The notes under the pieces: model-generated
Database searches by the model: none
What the model was told of the DNA's origin: nothing
What the model saw: the letters and a program-made list of their open reading frames with translations, nothing else
Shown: positions 56,154 to 64,000 of the stretch, piece after piece
Position numbering within the stretch: position 1 is the first letter of the stretch
Layout of the letters: each line of letters opens with the position of its first letter
Program-made: the position numbers and the translations under genes
Source: Plastoroseomonas hellenica
Lineage (GTDB): Bacteria > Pseudomonadota > Alphaproteobacteria > Acetobacterales > Acetobacteraceae
Direction of reading: 5' to 3'
Assembly (NCBI RefSeq): GCF_018129085.1
Contig: NZ_JAAGBB010000019.1
Span: forward strand, 62,001-126,000
Length of the DNA: 64,000 nt

Positions 56154-56789
56154 TCACGCGACCTTCAGCCCAAGGCGACTCACGATCTCCGCCGCCTGCT
56201 GGCGGGAGATGATCGCGCCCCGGAACCGCGGGGCATCGGCAAGCTGCAAGCCGCCGAGATCGGTGCCGCGCAGATCGGCGCCTTCGAAGCGCGCGCGGGT
56301 CAGGTTCGCGTCGCGCAGATTGCATCCGGTCAGCACCGCCTGGCGGAAATCCGCCTCCGTGAGATCGGCGCCTTGGAAATCGAGGCCCTCCAGCGCCGCG
56401 TGGCGGAAGGACAGCCCCTGAAGCTGCGCATCGACCAGCAGGCAGCGCTTGAAGGTGAGTCCGATCGTCGCGGCCGAGACGATCAGCAGGCCGGTCAGCT
56501 TGCAGTCGCGGAACAGGGCGGAAGACAGCGTCGTCCGGCGGCAGACGGCGTTGTTGAGGTCGCAGGAGAGGAATCGCGCTTCGCCGAGGTCACAGGCGGA
56601 GAAGTCGGCCCGCGCCGCCCGGCAGCGCAGGAACTCGCATCCGTGGAAGTCGAGCTCCTTCAGGTCCGCCCCCGCCAGGCCCCAGCCGGCGAAGCGGACC
56701 GGCGCCGCATGGTCCCGCAGCGCCGCCTCGACCAGGGCACGGGTCGCTACTCCCTCCGGGGCGGGCACCTCCGCCAATGCCTCGTCCAC
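56154..56789 (-). CDS. pentapeptide-repeat protein
   Basis: The 211-residue protein starts at GTG 56789 with GGAG eight bases upstream. From residue ~40 it consists of A(D/N)LXX-type repeats in two blocks (ADLKELDFHGCEF, ADFSACDLGEARF; then ADLTEADFRQAVLTGCNLRDANLTRARFEGADLRG). The two blocks are separated by a more irregular stretch around residues 100-125. It should form a right-handed quadrilateral beta-helix. There is no signal peptide. The C-terminal helix (RQQAAEIVSRLG) could cap a dimer. Function is unknown; some relatives protect DNA gyrase. Confidence 0.85.
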   Translation of the reverse strand: MDEALAEVPAPEGVATRALVEAALRDHAAPVRFAGWGLAGADLKELDFHGCEFLRCRAARADFSACDLGEARFLSCDLNNAVCRRTTLSSALFRDCKLTGLLIVSAATIGLTFKRCLLVDAQLQGLSFRHAALEGLDFQGADLTEADFRQAVLTGCNLRDANLTRARFEGADLRGTDLGGLQLADAPRFRGAIISRQQAAEIVSRLGLKVA

Positions 56790-56862
56790 AGCGGTTCTCC
56801 GTCTTTCGGTCTGGCCCTTATGGGGCCGCCGGGGCGTCTCGGGGAGATGCCGACTTTACTTC

Positions 56863-56883
56863 TGCGCACAAGACTGTGCACAA
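56863..56883 (+). promoter_or_regulatory. 9-bp direct repeat, candidate operator of the GntR gene
   Basis: TGCGCACAA (56863-56871) and TGTGCACAA (56875-56883) form a direct repeat with 12-base period. The second contains the palindrome GTGCAC. The pair ends seven bases before the GntR start codon, a suitable site for autoregulation. Confidence 0.4.
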
Positions 56884-56890
56884 TTCAGCC

Positions 56891-57601
56891 ATGGACCAGC
56901 CCGAAGCCACCCGATCCGCGGACCGCGTCTATGCCCAGGCGAAGGCCATGGCCGTCACCTTCCACTTCCGGCCCGGAGAGCGGATCAACGAGGTCGAGCT
57001 GGCGCGCCGGCTCGGCAGCAGCCGCACGCCGCTGCGCGAGGCGCTGAACCGGCTGGCCTCCGAAGGCTTCCTCGTCGCGGCGCCGAACCGGGGCTTCCTG
57101 GCTCGCACCCTGGAGGCGCGGCAGGTGCGCTCGCTCTACGAATATCGCGGCCTTGTGGAAGCCGGCGCCGTGCGCCTTGCCTGCGAACGCGCAAGCGATG
57201 CCGCGATCGCCGAACTCGCCGCCTTCGCCGAGCAGGGCGTCGTCTCCCCCGGCAGCGATGAGCACGCGCTGCGCCAGCTCCGCTTCGATGAGGCCTTCCA
57301 CGAACGCGTGGCGGCGCTCGCCGACAATGACGAAATCCTGCGCTCGGTGACGGCGCTGAACGAGCGCATCCGCTTCGTGCGCTGGATCGGCTTGCGCAAG
57401 GGCAGCCAGACCCGGCTGCCGGCGGGGCACCTCGCGATCCTGAACGGGTTGCAGCGGCGCGACGTGCGCCAGGCGGTGGCGCTGATGCAACGCCACATCG
57501 CCGAGCGCCTGGACCACATCGTGGACCTGGTCCGCGACAGCTACGCCGAACTCTACACCGACAATCGCCTCGCCGCGCATCTCGTCGGCGCGGAGACCTG
57601 A
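56891..57601 (+). CDS. GntR-family (FadR/FCD subfamily) transcriptional regulator
   Basis: The 236-residue protein has a GntR winged helix over residues 10-75 (FRPGERINEVELARRLGSSRTPLREALNRLASEGFLV). The FCD ligand domain follows, with the metal-site residues in RFDEAFHERVA and a later HLAILNGLQRRD...MQRHI. FCD regulators respond to organic acids. It is directly upstream of the Bug-AtuA-DUF4387 genes on the same strand, so it probably controls them. ATG 56891 fits the family start. Confidence 0.93.
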   Translation: MDQPEATRSADRVYAQAKAMAVTFHFRPGERINEVELARRLGSSRTPLREALNRLASEGFLVAAPNRGFLARTLEARQVRSLYEYRGLVEAGAVRLACERASDAAIAELAAFAEQGVVSPGSDEHALRQLRFDEAFHERVAALADNDEILRSVTALNERIRFVRWIGLRKGSQTRLPAGHLAILNGLQRRDVRQAVALMQRHIAERLDHIVDLVRDSYAELYTDNRLAAHLVGAET

Positions 57602-57658
57602 CGACGAAGGAACCGCCGGCCAACGGCGGGTGCTCGGAGGACCCTGCGCGGACCTTGG

Positions 57659-57712
57659 TTTGATCGCGTGATTCAGACTTTTCGGCCGAACCGGCCTCAA
57701 GTCATCACGCTC
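57659..57712 (+). repeat. R4 palindromic repeat, single copy
   Basis: It has TTTGATCGCGTGATTCAG and CATCACGC arms as in the 42.5 kb copies. The middle arm is GACTT/AAGTC instead of GGTTC/GAACC, a compensatory change. The loop is GAAC between GGCC blocks. The repeat ends eight bases before the GGAGG of the Bug gene. Confidence 0.9.
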
Positions 57713-57726
57713 TGTCGGAGGCTCCA

Positions 57727-58692
57727 ATGTTGCGTCGCTGTCTGTTTGCCCTCTGCCTGGGCGCGGCCCTGCCGCAGGCCGCCGAGGCCCAACGCTTTCC
57801 CGACCGGCCGGTGCGCCTGGTCATCCCCTATCCAGCCGGCGGCTCGCTCGACGTCGTGGGGCGCGCGGTCGGGCAGCGCTTCCAGGAGCTCTCCGGCCAG
57901 CCGCTGGTGCTCGACAACCGCGGCGGCGCCAGCGGCGTCATCGCGGCCGACCATGTCGCGAAATCGCGCCCGGACGGCACCACGCTGATCCTCGCCAGCG
58001 CGCCGCAGCTCTCCATCGCATCCGCGCTGCAGCCGAACCTGCCCTATGATCCGCGCGTCGACCTGGTGCCGATCACCTGGCTGGTCAGCACGCCCTTCGC
58101 GCTCTTCACCGCGGCGCAGTTCGCGCCGCGCGACCTCGCCGGCGTGCTCGCCGCGGGGCGCACCAATCCCGGGCGCATCGCCTTCGGCTCGCCGGGCAAC
58201 GGCTCGCTCGGCCACCTGGCGCTCGCGATGTTCGCGCAGGCGACCGGCACCGACTGGCTGCATGTGCCCTATCGCGGCGCCGCGCAGGTTATGAACGACA
58301 TGGCGGCCGGCATGATCTCGCTCAGCTTCACGACCATCGCCTCCGCCCGCCCGATGGTGGAAGGCGGCCAGCTCCGCCCGATCGCCATTGCCGCCGCCGC
58401 GCGATCCCCCGCGCTGCCGGACATGCCGACCTTCGCCGAGCTCGGCCTGCCGCAGGTGGACGTGCCGCTCTGGCTCGGCGTGATGGCGCCGCGCGGCACG
58501 CCCGCCGTCATCATCGATCGTCTGAACGCGCTGTTCCTGGAAGCGATGGCCGATCCCGGGGTCCAGCGCAGCATGGCGGCGGCGGGTGCGACCGTCGCCG
58601 CCGAAGGCCCGGCGCGCTTCGCCGAACTGCTGGAAGCGGATTTCCCGCGCTGGGGCGAGGTCATCCGCCGCGGCGACATCACCCTCAACTGA
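57727..58692 (+). CDS. Bug/TctC-family solute receptor of the AtuA-DUF4387 locus
   Basis: The 321-residue protein has a signal peptide (RRCLFALCLGAALPQAAEAQ). The Bug blocks are PVRLVIPYPAGGSLDVVGRA, VLDNRGGASGVIAADHVA and FGSPGNGSLGHLALAMF. GGAGG lies eight bases upstream of ATG 57727. It sits between a GntR regulator and AtuA/DUF4387 genes, with the R4 repeat before and the R3 repeat after. It probably delivers the substrate of that pathway. No TctAB genes are adjacent. Confidence 0.94.
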   Translation: MLRRCLFALCLGAALPQAAEAQRFPDRPVRLVIPYPAGGSLDVVGRAVGQRFQELSGQPLVLDNRGGASGVIAADHVAKSRPDGTTLILASAPQLSIASALQPNLPYDPRVDLVPITWLVSTPFALFTAAQFAPRDLAGVLAAGRTNPGRIAFGSPGNGSLGHLALAMFAQATGTDWLHVPYRGAAQVMNDMAAGMISLSFTTIASARPMVEGGQLRPIAIAAAARSPALPDMPTFAELGLPQVDVPLWLGVMAPRGTPAVIIDRLNALFLEAMADPGVQRSMAAAGATVAAEGPARFAELLEADFPRWGEVIRRGDITLN

Positions 58693-58854
58693 GAGCCTGT
58701 CTCGGAATGGTGCGGCGGCGATCTGGCGGGCCTTTTCCGCCCCTGCCGCGTCGGCTTCCTCGCCGATGCAACCAGCATCGGCTGCGTCACCCGACACGCC
58801 AGGAGCGAAAAATGCCTCGCCAGCTCGCCGCCGCACCATTCCGAGACAGACTCT
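58692..58854. repeat. R3 long-stem repeat, copy B
   Basis: The 28-bp outer stem runs 58692-58719 with 58827-58854 and has one mismatch. A perfect 21-bp part is at 58699-58719 and 58827-58847. The stem sequence is unrelated to that of copy A, yet the interior is shared, including CCGATGC-AACCA-GCATCGG (58763-58781). The element fills the gap from the Bug stop codon to 20 bases before the AtuA start. Confidence 0.92.
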
Positions 58855-58873
58855 GAGATCGACGGAGAGTTCC

Positions 58874-60232
58874 ATGCAAGAGATCACCGGCCTCGCGCCA
58901 TCCGGCTCGCTCGGCAGCGGCTTCAACATCGAAGCCTTCAAGCGCGGCCTCTCCCTCGGGCCCCATTTCATTGGCCAGGATGCGGGGTCGACCGATATGG
59001 GTCCCTATTACCACGGGACCGGCAGGCCCTTCCTGCCGCTCGCGACCTATCGGCATGACCTCGCGATCATGCTGCGCGCGGCGCGGGCGGCGAAGATCCC
59101 GCTCGTCATCGGCTCCGCGCTCACCAGCGGCTGCGACGAATCGCTGGCGACCGCGACCGGCATCATCCGCGACATCGCGCGGGAGCACGGCCTCTCCTTC
59201 CGCATGGCGGTGATCGGGGCAGAGATCGGCAAACCCGACCTCAAGCGCCGCATGGCGGCGGCCCCGCTCGAGAGCATCGGCCCCGAAGGCGCGCTGACGC
59301 CCGAGGTCGTCGATCGCTGCGGGCCGATCGTCGCGCAGATGGGGATCGAGCCCTTCGTGAAGGCGATCGATGCGGGGGCGGAGGTCATCATCGCCGGCCG
59401 CGCCTGCGACGATGCGGTCTTCGCGGCGCTGCCGGTGCTGCGCGGCTTCGACCAGGGCCTGGCGCTCCATTGCGGCAAGATCCTGGAATGCGCCGGCCTT
59501 TCCGCCATCCCCTACGACCTCGGCGAGCCTATGCTCGGCACCATCGGCCGCGATGCCTTCGTGGTGGAGCCCGGCAACGCCGCGCATCGCTGCACCACGG
59601 TCTCGGTCGCCGGGCATTCGCTCTATGAGCGCGGCGATTTCGAATTCCAGCCGGGTCCGGGCGGGGTGAACGACCTGAGCGGCACCAGCTTCGAGCAGAT
59701 GGACGAACGGCGGGTGCGGGTGCGTGGCAGCCGCTTCGTCGCGGATGCGGTCTACAAGGTGAAGCTGGAAGCGGCGGAACAGCTCGGCTTCCGCTCCATC
59801 GTCATGGTCGGCATCCGTGACCCGATCATGATCCGCGAGCTCGACCCGCTGCTGGAGGAGACGCGCGAGCGGGCCGAGGCGCGGTTCGGCATGCGGGCGG
59901 AGGGCATCCATCTGCGCTTCCGCGCCTATGGCCGCGACGCGGTGATGGGTCCGCTCGAGCCCGGCGGCGCGCCGCCGCGCGAGATCGGGCTGATGATCGA
60001 AGCGGTGGCGCCGGCCCAGGAATTGGCGACGGGGGTCGCGATGTACTCCCGCGGCCATCTGCAGCACGCGAGCTATCCGGGCATCCTGACCACGGCCGGC
60101 AACATGGCCTATCCCTTCTCGCCCTTCGGCATCCCGGTCGGCCCGGCCTACCGCTTCGCGGTCTACCACCTGATGCCGCTGCAGGACCCCTGCGAGATCT
60201 TCCCCATGACGATCGAGGAGGTGCGGAACTGA
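58874..60232 (+). CDS. AtuA-family (DUF1446) acyl-CoA/terpene-type catabolism protein
   Basis: The 452-residue cytosolic protein matches the acyclic terpene utilisation AtuA/DUF1446 family. Recognisable blocks are FIGQDAGSTDMGPYYHGTG near the N-terminus, AEVIIAGRACDDAVFAALP in the middle and HASYPGILTTAGNMAYPFSPFGIP near the end. AtuA is required for citronellol/geranyl catabolism in Pseudomonas, but its reaction is not known, and most family members lie in unrelated loci. It overlaps the DUF4387 start by one base. ATG 58874 has GGAGAG upstream. Confidence 0.88.
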   Translation: MQEITGLAPSGSLGSGFNIEAFKRGLSLGPHFIGQDAGSTDMGPYYHGTGRPFLPLATYRHDLAIMLRAARAAKIPLVIGSALTSGCDESLATATGIIRDIAREHGLSFRMAVIGAEIGKPDLKRRMAAAPLESIGPEGALTPEVVDRCGPIVAQMGIEPFVKAIDAGAEVIIAGRACDDAVFAALPVLRGFDQGLALHCGKILECAGLSAIPYDLGEPMLGTIGRDAFVVEPGNAAHRCTTVSVAGHSLYERGDFEFQPGPGGVNDLSGTSFEQMDERRVRVRGSRFVADAVYKVKLEAAEQLGFRSIVMVGIRDPIMIRELDPLLEETRERAEARFGMRAEGIHLRFRAYGRDAVMGPLEPGGAPPREIGLMIEAVAPAQELATGVAMYSRGHLQHASYPGILTTAGNMAYPFSPFGIPVGPAYRFAVYHLMPLQDPCEIFPMTIEEVRN

Positions 60233-60573
60233 TGGCGCCGCTGTCCAACCAGGGTGAGACCCTGGACCGCATCGCGAAGGTGATCCGCAGCAAGAATGCG
60301 GGACCCTTCGAGATCACCTTCGACGTGATGTTCGACGATGCGGCTGCCTATCGGCGCGTCAAGGACAGCGGGGTGATCGAGCCCACCCGCATCGCCGCCG
60401 CCTATCGCATCCCGCTCGCCGACATCCTGGTCTGCAAGCCCTTCGATGCAGCGCTGGCCTTCAAGATCACCATTCGCCGCCCGGTCTCCTCGGGCGACCT
60501 CATGGACAACGACGTCTATGGCTGCCAGCAGCATGTGCCGCTGACCGGGATCCTGGTGCCGGCTGTGTCGTAG
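60232..60573 (+). CDS. DUF4387-domain protein
   Basis: The 113-residue protein matches DUF4387, which commonly follows AtuA/DUF1446 either as a separate gene or as a fused domain. It has AKVIRSKNAGPFEITFDVMFDD and ends with DNDVYGCQQHVPLTGI. ATG 60232 overlaps the AtuA stop by one base, so the two proteins are probably made in equal amounts and form a complex. Reaction unknown. Confidence 0.87.
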   Translation: MAPLSNQGETLDRIAKVIRSKNAGPFEITFDVMFDDAAAYRRVKDSGVIEPTRIAAAYRIPLADILVCKPFDAALAFKITIRRPVSSGDLMDNDVYGCQQHVPLTGILVPAVS

Positions 60574-60577
60574 GAGG

Positions 60578-61210
60578 TCAGCCCTGCGGCAGCGCTTCCT
60601 GTTCCACGGGCGGCGCGACCGGGGCGGTGCCGTCGGTGTCCATCAGCAGGCCGCGCAGGTTGCGGCGGAGTTGGAACTCGAACTCCACATTCATGTCGGC
60701 CATCGCCGCGCGCACCAGCGCATCGGCGTTGCGCGCACGCTCTGTGCCGCCATCAGCCGGCTGGGTGGCGCTGCGGCGCACCTCGGCCTCAGCGAAGCCG
60801 CGCGGCTGACCGTCGCTGCCCACGACCTCCACCCGGCAGCGCAACACGCAGTCGAGCCGCTCGGTCGCGCTGCTGAACATGCCGCCGCCGCTGCCGCCGC
60901 TGCGGGTCAGCGTCGCGACCAGGACCAGGAAGCGCGCGGTGCCATCCCGCCCGGCGGCCGAGAGCCGGTCCTGCGCCATGGTCAGCAGCGCCTCCGCCGG
61001 GATCACCGGCGCGGGCGGCGCGACGGTGACGGAAGCGCCCGGCGCCGGCGGTTGGATGTCGATATTCGCGACATCGAGGCGGAGCGGCGTCAGGTGGCGA
61101 TAGCTCGGCGGGCCCGTCTCGACGGGGCGGAGATCGCCACGGTCGCGGCCGCCGCATGCCGTCGCCGCCAAAGCGAGGCCGATCACGCCCCGCCGCCCGA
61201 TCACCGCCAT
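60578..61210 (-). CDS. predicted lipoprotein of unknown function
   Basis: From ATG 61210 the 210-residue product begins with a lipoprotein signal (RRGVIGLALAATACGG; lipobox Cys near residue 19). The mature part has LRLDVANIDIQ, a Pro-rich loop and an alpha/beta core (RFLVLVATLTRS...CRVEVVGSDGQPRGFAEAEVRRS). It ends in a helical FEFQLRRNLRGLL segment. It is probably anchored in the outer or inner membrane. It is convergent with DUF4387, four bases between stops. A dense hairpin array lies upstream of its start. Confidence 0.75.
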   Translation of the reverse strand: MAVIGRRGVIGLALAATACGGRDRGDLRPVETGPPSYRHLTPLRLDVANIDIQPPAPGASVTVAPPAPVIPAEALLTMAQDRLSAAGRDGTARFLVLVATLTRSGGSGGGMFSSATERLDCVLRCRVEVVGSDGQPRGFAEAEVRRSATQPADGGTERARNADALVRAAMADMNVEFEFQLRRNLRGLLMDTDGTAPVAPPVEQEALPQG

Positions 61211-61241
61211 AAGCTGCCGCTCCTCATCACTGACCCTCAGA

Positions 61242-61387
61242 CGCGTCATGCGAATAGCATGCCTCCGGCATGACGCGGGCGGCATCCGCCACCCTTGGCT
61301 TTCGCCGGACTTCCGGCGTCACGCCGGAGGCGTGCTCCTCGCACGACGCCCGTTCGGGCGCTCGGCAGGAGGCGTCGCCTCCTGCCG
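61242..61387. repeat. array of seven or more small perfect hairpins
   Basis: Consecutive hairpins are: 61242-61251 with 61268-61277 (10 bp, enclosing CATGCC/GGCATG), 61278-61290 (GGCGG/CCGCC), 61303-61318 (7 bp), 61320-61334 (CACGCC/GGCGTG), 61331-61345 (CGTGC/GCACG), 61347-61360 (CGCCCG/CGGGCG) and 61363-61387 (11 bp, CGGCAGGAGGC/GCCTCCTGCCG). They fill the gap between hslO and the lipoprotein gene, on the 5' side of the latter. The last is placed to act as the hslO terminator. Confidence 0.85.
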
Positions 61388-61408
61388 TTACGTTGGGGGG
61401 ATAACGCA

Positions 61409-62380
61409 TCACCCCCGCGCCGCGCCACCCTGGATCTCGCCGCGGTCGAAGGCGAAGCCGAGGTTGCAGAACTCGCAGTTCATGGTGATCGTGCCGTCTT
61501 CCGCCATGTGGTCCAGATCCTCCGGCGGGAAGCCGTCCAGCACGCCGGCCAGCCGCGCGCGGGAGCAGCGACAGCCATAGGAGAGCGCCCGGGCACGATC
61601 GATCTCGAGCCCGCCCTCGGTATGGAACAGCCGCTGCAGCAGCCGCTCGGACGACAACGCATCGTCCAGCAGCTCCGCCTCGGTCAGCGTCGCGGCGAGG
61701 GCCAGCGCGGTGCGCCAGGCCTCCTCCTGTGCGTCGCCCGTGAGTTCGGGGGCGATGCCGCCGCCGCCAGCGACCCGTTCCAGGATCAGCGCGCTGGCGC
61801 GCCAGCCGGACGGGGTCTCCCCGGCGGCGAGCTGGACATGGGCCTGGAGCTGCTCGGAGCTGCGGAAATAGGCGCCAGTCATGGCCGCCAGGCTGTCGCC
61901 CTCGATCGCGACGATGCCCTGGTAGCGCTCCATCTCCGGCCCCTGGTCGCAGGTGAAGGCGAGATAGCCGCCGCCGAGCAGGGCATTGGCCGCCGCGTCG
62001 GCCGGCAGCGCGGCAACCCGCTCGGCATCGGCGCGGGCATAGCCGCGGAGCGCCCCGGTGTCGGTGCAGTCGGCGAGCAGCATGGCGACCGGTCCGTCGC
62101 CCTTGGCCTGCAGGCTGAAGGAGCCGCGGAACTTGAGTGCGGCGGCGAGCCCCGCGGTCAGCGCCAGCGCCTGGCCGGCGAGCGCGGTGACGGCGGGGCT
62201 GTTGTCGTGCCGGGTCAGCAGCGCGTCGGCGAGCGGGCCGAGCCGCACCAGCCGCCCGCGCACCGGTCGGTCGCGCAGGTGGAAGGGCGTGACGCCGCGC
62301 GGTACCACGATGTCGGGCACTGGCGGGCGATCATGATTGAGGAAGTCCGGCGTGGCGGAGGGCTTGGTCGGATCGGGCAA
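61409..62380 (-). CDS. hslO: Hsp33 redox-regulated molecular chaperone
   Basis: The 323-residue protein has the Hsp33 substrate-binding domain (LTRHDNSPAVTALAGQALALTAGLAAALKF in blocks). The C-terminal redox switch follows with the zinc Cys in YGCRCSRARL (CxC) and MNCEFCNLGF (CxxC). Oxidation releases zinc and activates the chaperone holdase. The reading frame starts at TTG 62380, with no clear ribosome-binding site, so the exact start is uncertain. It is downstream of argF on the same strand, with about 105 bases between. Confidence 0.93.
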   Translation of the reverse strand: MPDPTKPSATPDFLNHDRPPVPDIVVPRGVTPFHLRDRPVRGRLVRLGPLADALLTRHDNSPAVTALAGQALALTAGLAAALKFRGSFSLQAKGDGPVAMLLADCTDTGALRGYARADAERVAALPADAAANALLGGGYLAFTCDQGPEMERYQGIVAIEGDSLAAMTGAYFRSSEQLQAHVQLAAGETPSGWRASALILERVAGGGGIAPELTGDAQEEAWRTALALAATLTEAELLDDALSSERLLQRLFHTEGGLEIDRARALSYGCRCSRARLAGVLDGFPPEDLDHMAEDGTITMNCEFCNLGFAFDRGEIQGGAARG

Positions 62381-62485
62381 GGGTGGGCGGGCCTTCGGTG
62401 CTGCCGTCCTAGATAGGGGCTTGGGCGCGCGACGGCCATGCCCGCGGCGCCGGACGGGTTTGCGGCTGGCGACCGCCTTATCCGC

Positions 62486-63427
62486 TCAGGCCAGCCCCAA
62501 AGCCCAGAGCAGCACGCCCTTTTGCGCGTGGAGCCGGTTCTCGGCCTCGTCGAAGACCACGCTCTGCGGGCCGTCCATCACCTCCTGCGTGATCTCCTCG
62601 CCGCGATGGGCGGGCAGGCAATGCATGACGATGGCATCCGGCGCTGCGCCCTTGAGCAACGCAGCGTTGAGCTGATAGGGCGCCAGAAGGTTGTGGCGGC
62701 TGCTCGGGCCGCCATCCCGCTCGTCGGACATCGAGACCCAGGTATCGGTCACCACGCAGCGTGCGCCATCGACCGCCAGATGCGGATCGCTGGTCAATTC
62801 GATGCGGGCGCCTTCGCGGCGCGCCCAGTCGATGAGCTGGGCCGGTGGCGCGAGCTCGGGCGGCGTCGCGATGCGGAGCGTGAAGCCGAAGCGGGCAGCG
62901 GCCTGGATGAAGCTCTGCGCGACGTTGTTGCCGTCGCCGGTCCAGGCGATGACCTGCCCCGCCACCGGGCCGCGATGCTCCTCGAAGGTCATCATGTCGG
63001 CCATGAGCTGGCAGGGGTGGGAGACGTCGGTCAGGCCGTTGATCACCGGCACCGTCGCGTGCTCCGCCAGCTCGCGGATCTTCCGGACGTCGTCGGTGCG
63101 CAGCATGATCGCATCGACATAGCGCGACAGCACCTGGGCGGTGTCGGCCGGGCTCTCGCCGCGGCCGAGCTGCATGTCCTTGGCCGAGAGCACGATGGCA
63201 TCGCCGCCCAACTGGCGGATGCCGACCTCGAAGGAGACGCGGGTGCGGGTCGAGGGCTTCTCGAAGATCAGCGCGATGGATTTGCCGGCGAGCGGCTTGC
63301 CGTCGATCTGGCCGCGCTTCGCCCGGACGCCGAGGTCGAGCATGTGGCGGAGCTGACCGGCATCGTGGTCCATCAGTTCCAGGAAATGCCGCGGCCGCCG
63401 CGGCGGCGCCGCGCTCTGGTCGCGCAT
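62486..63427 (-). CDS. argF: ornithine carbamoyltransferase
   Basis: The 313-residue protein has the carbamoyl-phosphate loop [22 protein letters not shown], the ornithine-binding DTWVSMSDE and [12 protein letters not shown]. It makes citrulline from ornithine and carbamoyl phosphate in arginine synthesis. Ala/Gly residues and the HCLP motif fit the biosynthetic form. ATG 63427 is preferred over an in-frame TTG nine bases upstream. In many relatives argD lies beside argF and hslO; here the upstream neighbour is the NTF2-like gene. Confidence 0.97.
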   Translation of the reverse strand: MRDQSAAPPRRPRHFLELMDHDAGQLRHMLDLGVRAKRGQIDGKPLAGKSIALIFEKPSTRTRVSFEVGIRQLGGDAIVLSAKDMQLGRGESPADTAQVLSRYVDAIMLRTDDVRKIRELAEHATVPVINGLTDVSHPCQLMADMMTFEEHRGPVAGQVIAWTGDGNNVAQSFIQAAARFGFTLRIATPPELAPPAQLIDWARREGARIELTSDPHLAVDGARCVVTDTWVSMSDERDGGPSSRHNLLAPYQLNAALLKGAAPDAIVMHCLPAHRGEEITQEVMDGPQSVVFDEAENRLHAQKGVLLWALGLA

Positions 63428-63599
63428 GGCGTGCAAATGCCTCTATTTCAGCGCCTCTCGTAACGACAGGCGCAGCAAAGGCGCATTGCTCGCAGGCGGC
63501 GCGGCCGCGGTCAAGCCGGTCAAGCGGTGGTGAGCGCGCTTGCGGCTGTCATGCGGCGGCGCGCAGCATCCGCCGGCCGGCGGACAGAGGAGGAATGAC

Positions 63600-63959
63600 A
63601 TGGACACGAGCGATGTTGCGAAGGCCTTCGCGGAACTCTGCAAGGCAGGCAAGCACGAGGAGGCGGGCGAGCGCTTCTGGGCCGAGGGCGTGGTGAGCCT
63701 GGAGCCGATGGAGGGGCCGATGGCGCGGCTCGAGGGCAAGGCCGCGGTCAAGGGCAAGTCCGACTGGTGGTACAGCGCCCACGAGGTCCATAGCGTGGAG
63801 ACAGAAGGGCCCTTCGTGCATGGCGACCAGTTCGCGCTGCGCTTCGCAGTCGATGTGACCAGCCGCGAGAGCGGCCAGCGCATGCAGATGACCGAGATCG
63901 GCCTCTACACCGTACGCGGCGGCAAGGTCGTGGAGGAGAAGTTCCTCTTCGGTCTGTAA
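63600..63959 (+). CDS. SnoaL/NTF2-like fold protein
   Basis: The 119-residue product has the cone-shaped NTF2-like pattern. An N-terminal helix pair (VAKAFAELCKAGKHEEAGERFWAEGVVSLEP) is followed by strands (VHSVETEGPFVHGDQFALRFAVDVTSRESGQRMQMTEIGLYTVRGGKVVEEKFLF, in order). Such small proteins are isomerases, hydrolases or ligand binders. GAGGAGGA precedes ATG 63600. It is divergent from argF and followed by a strong terminator, so it is monocistronic. Confidence 0.8.
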   Translation: MDTSDVAKAFAELCKAGKHEEAGERFWAEGVVSLEPMEGPMARLEGKAAVKGKSDWWYSAHEVHSVETEGPFVHGDQFALRFAVDVTSRESGQRMQMTEIGLYTVRGGKVVEEKFLFGL

Positions 63960-63966
63960 AAGGGAA

Positions 63967-63995
63967 GCGCCCGGAGGAAATCATCCTCCGGGCGC
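63967..63995 (+). terminator. 12-bp hairpin terminator after the NTF2-like gene
   Basis: GCGCCCGGAGGA (63967-63978) pairs perfectly with TCCTCCGGGCGC (63984-63995) around AATCA. It begins eight bases after the stop codon. The window ends before a T-tract could be seen. Confidence 0.75.
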
Positions 63996-64000
63996 CAAGC

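Overview
The window is very GC-rich, densely packed bacterial chromosome. It suggests an alphaproteobacterium of the Acetobacteraceae, most like Roseomonas and relatives. The reasons are codon use, the order ribF-ileS-lspA-DUF3035-M16-M16, PhaR next to a PHA locus, and three orphan Bug/TctC-type solute receptors. The genus is inference. No rRNA, tRNA, CRISPR array, integrase, transposase or phage gene is visible.

Layout. 1-4.5 kb: end of an M20 hydrolase, an acyl-CoA thioesterase, a possible caspase-like protein, a secreted unknown and a second M20 peptidase. 4.9-18.3 kb: housekeeping genes (LOG, ribF, ileS, lspA, DUF3035 lipoprotein, paired M16 proteases, pgi, a phosphoesterase, mutL). 18.7-24.9 kb, minus strand: panE, a MATE pump with its HxlR regulator, a Bug receptor, then rsmD-rluB-glutamine amidohydrolase. 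25-30.5 kb: tadA, an enoyl-CoA hydratase, an XRE regulator and a polyhydroxyalkanoate locus (phaR divergent from a coiled-coil protein, a PhaC-like hydrolase and thiolase). 30.5-37 kb, minus strand: a diguanylate cyclase, two family-5 ABC solute-binding proteins behind a TPP riboswitch, and hldE. 37-50.7 kb: a degenerate EAL-like protein, an ABC exporter, a histidine phosphatase, a SYLF protein, YcgN, a DapA-like aldolase with a cupin, a YgjP protease, two oxidoreductases, purD, xseA and an M23 peptidase. 50.9-60.6 kb: catabolic modules, namely a divergent LeuC/LeuD-like dehydratase with a Bug receptor, and GntR-Bug-AtuA-DUF4387. 60.6-64 kb: a lipoprotein, hslO, argF and an NTF2-like protein.

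The most unusual layer is between the genes. Four dispersed, hairpin-forming repeat families are present, here called R1 to R4. R1 has eight copies of about 110-170 bp. R2 is an element with CTAGAGC-type terminal inverted repeats. R3 has two copies of about 160 bp whose long outer stems differ in sequence yet pair almost perfectly in each copy. R4 is a 54-58 bp hairpin in five copies with compensatory changes. There is also a 240-bp inverted repeat whose outer arms contain the stop codons of two convergent genes, and a run of seven small hairpins upstream of a lipoprotein gene. Some of these are probably terminators, some mobile repeats; R3 and R4 look selected for structure.

The strongest functional lead is the TPP riboswitch controlling peptide-type solute receptors with no permease nearby, which suggests a thiamine-related uptake route. 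A second lead is the LeuCD-like pair, which lacks usual active-site signatures and is translationally coupled to a 13-codon leader.
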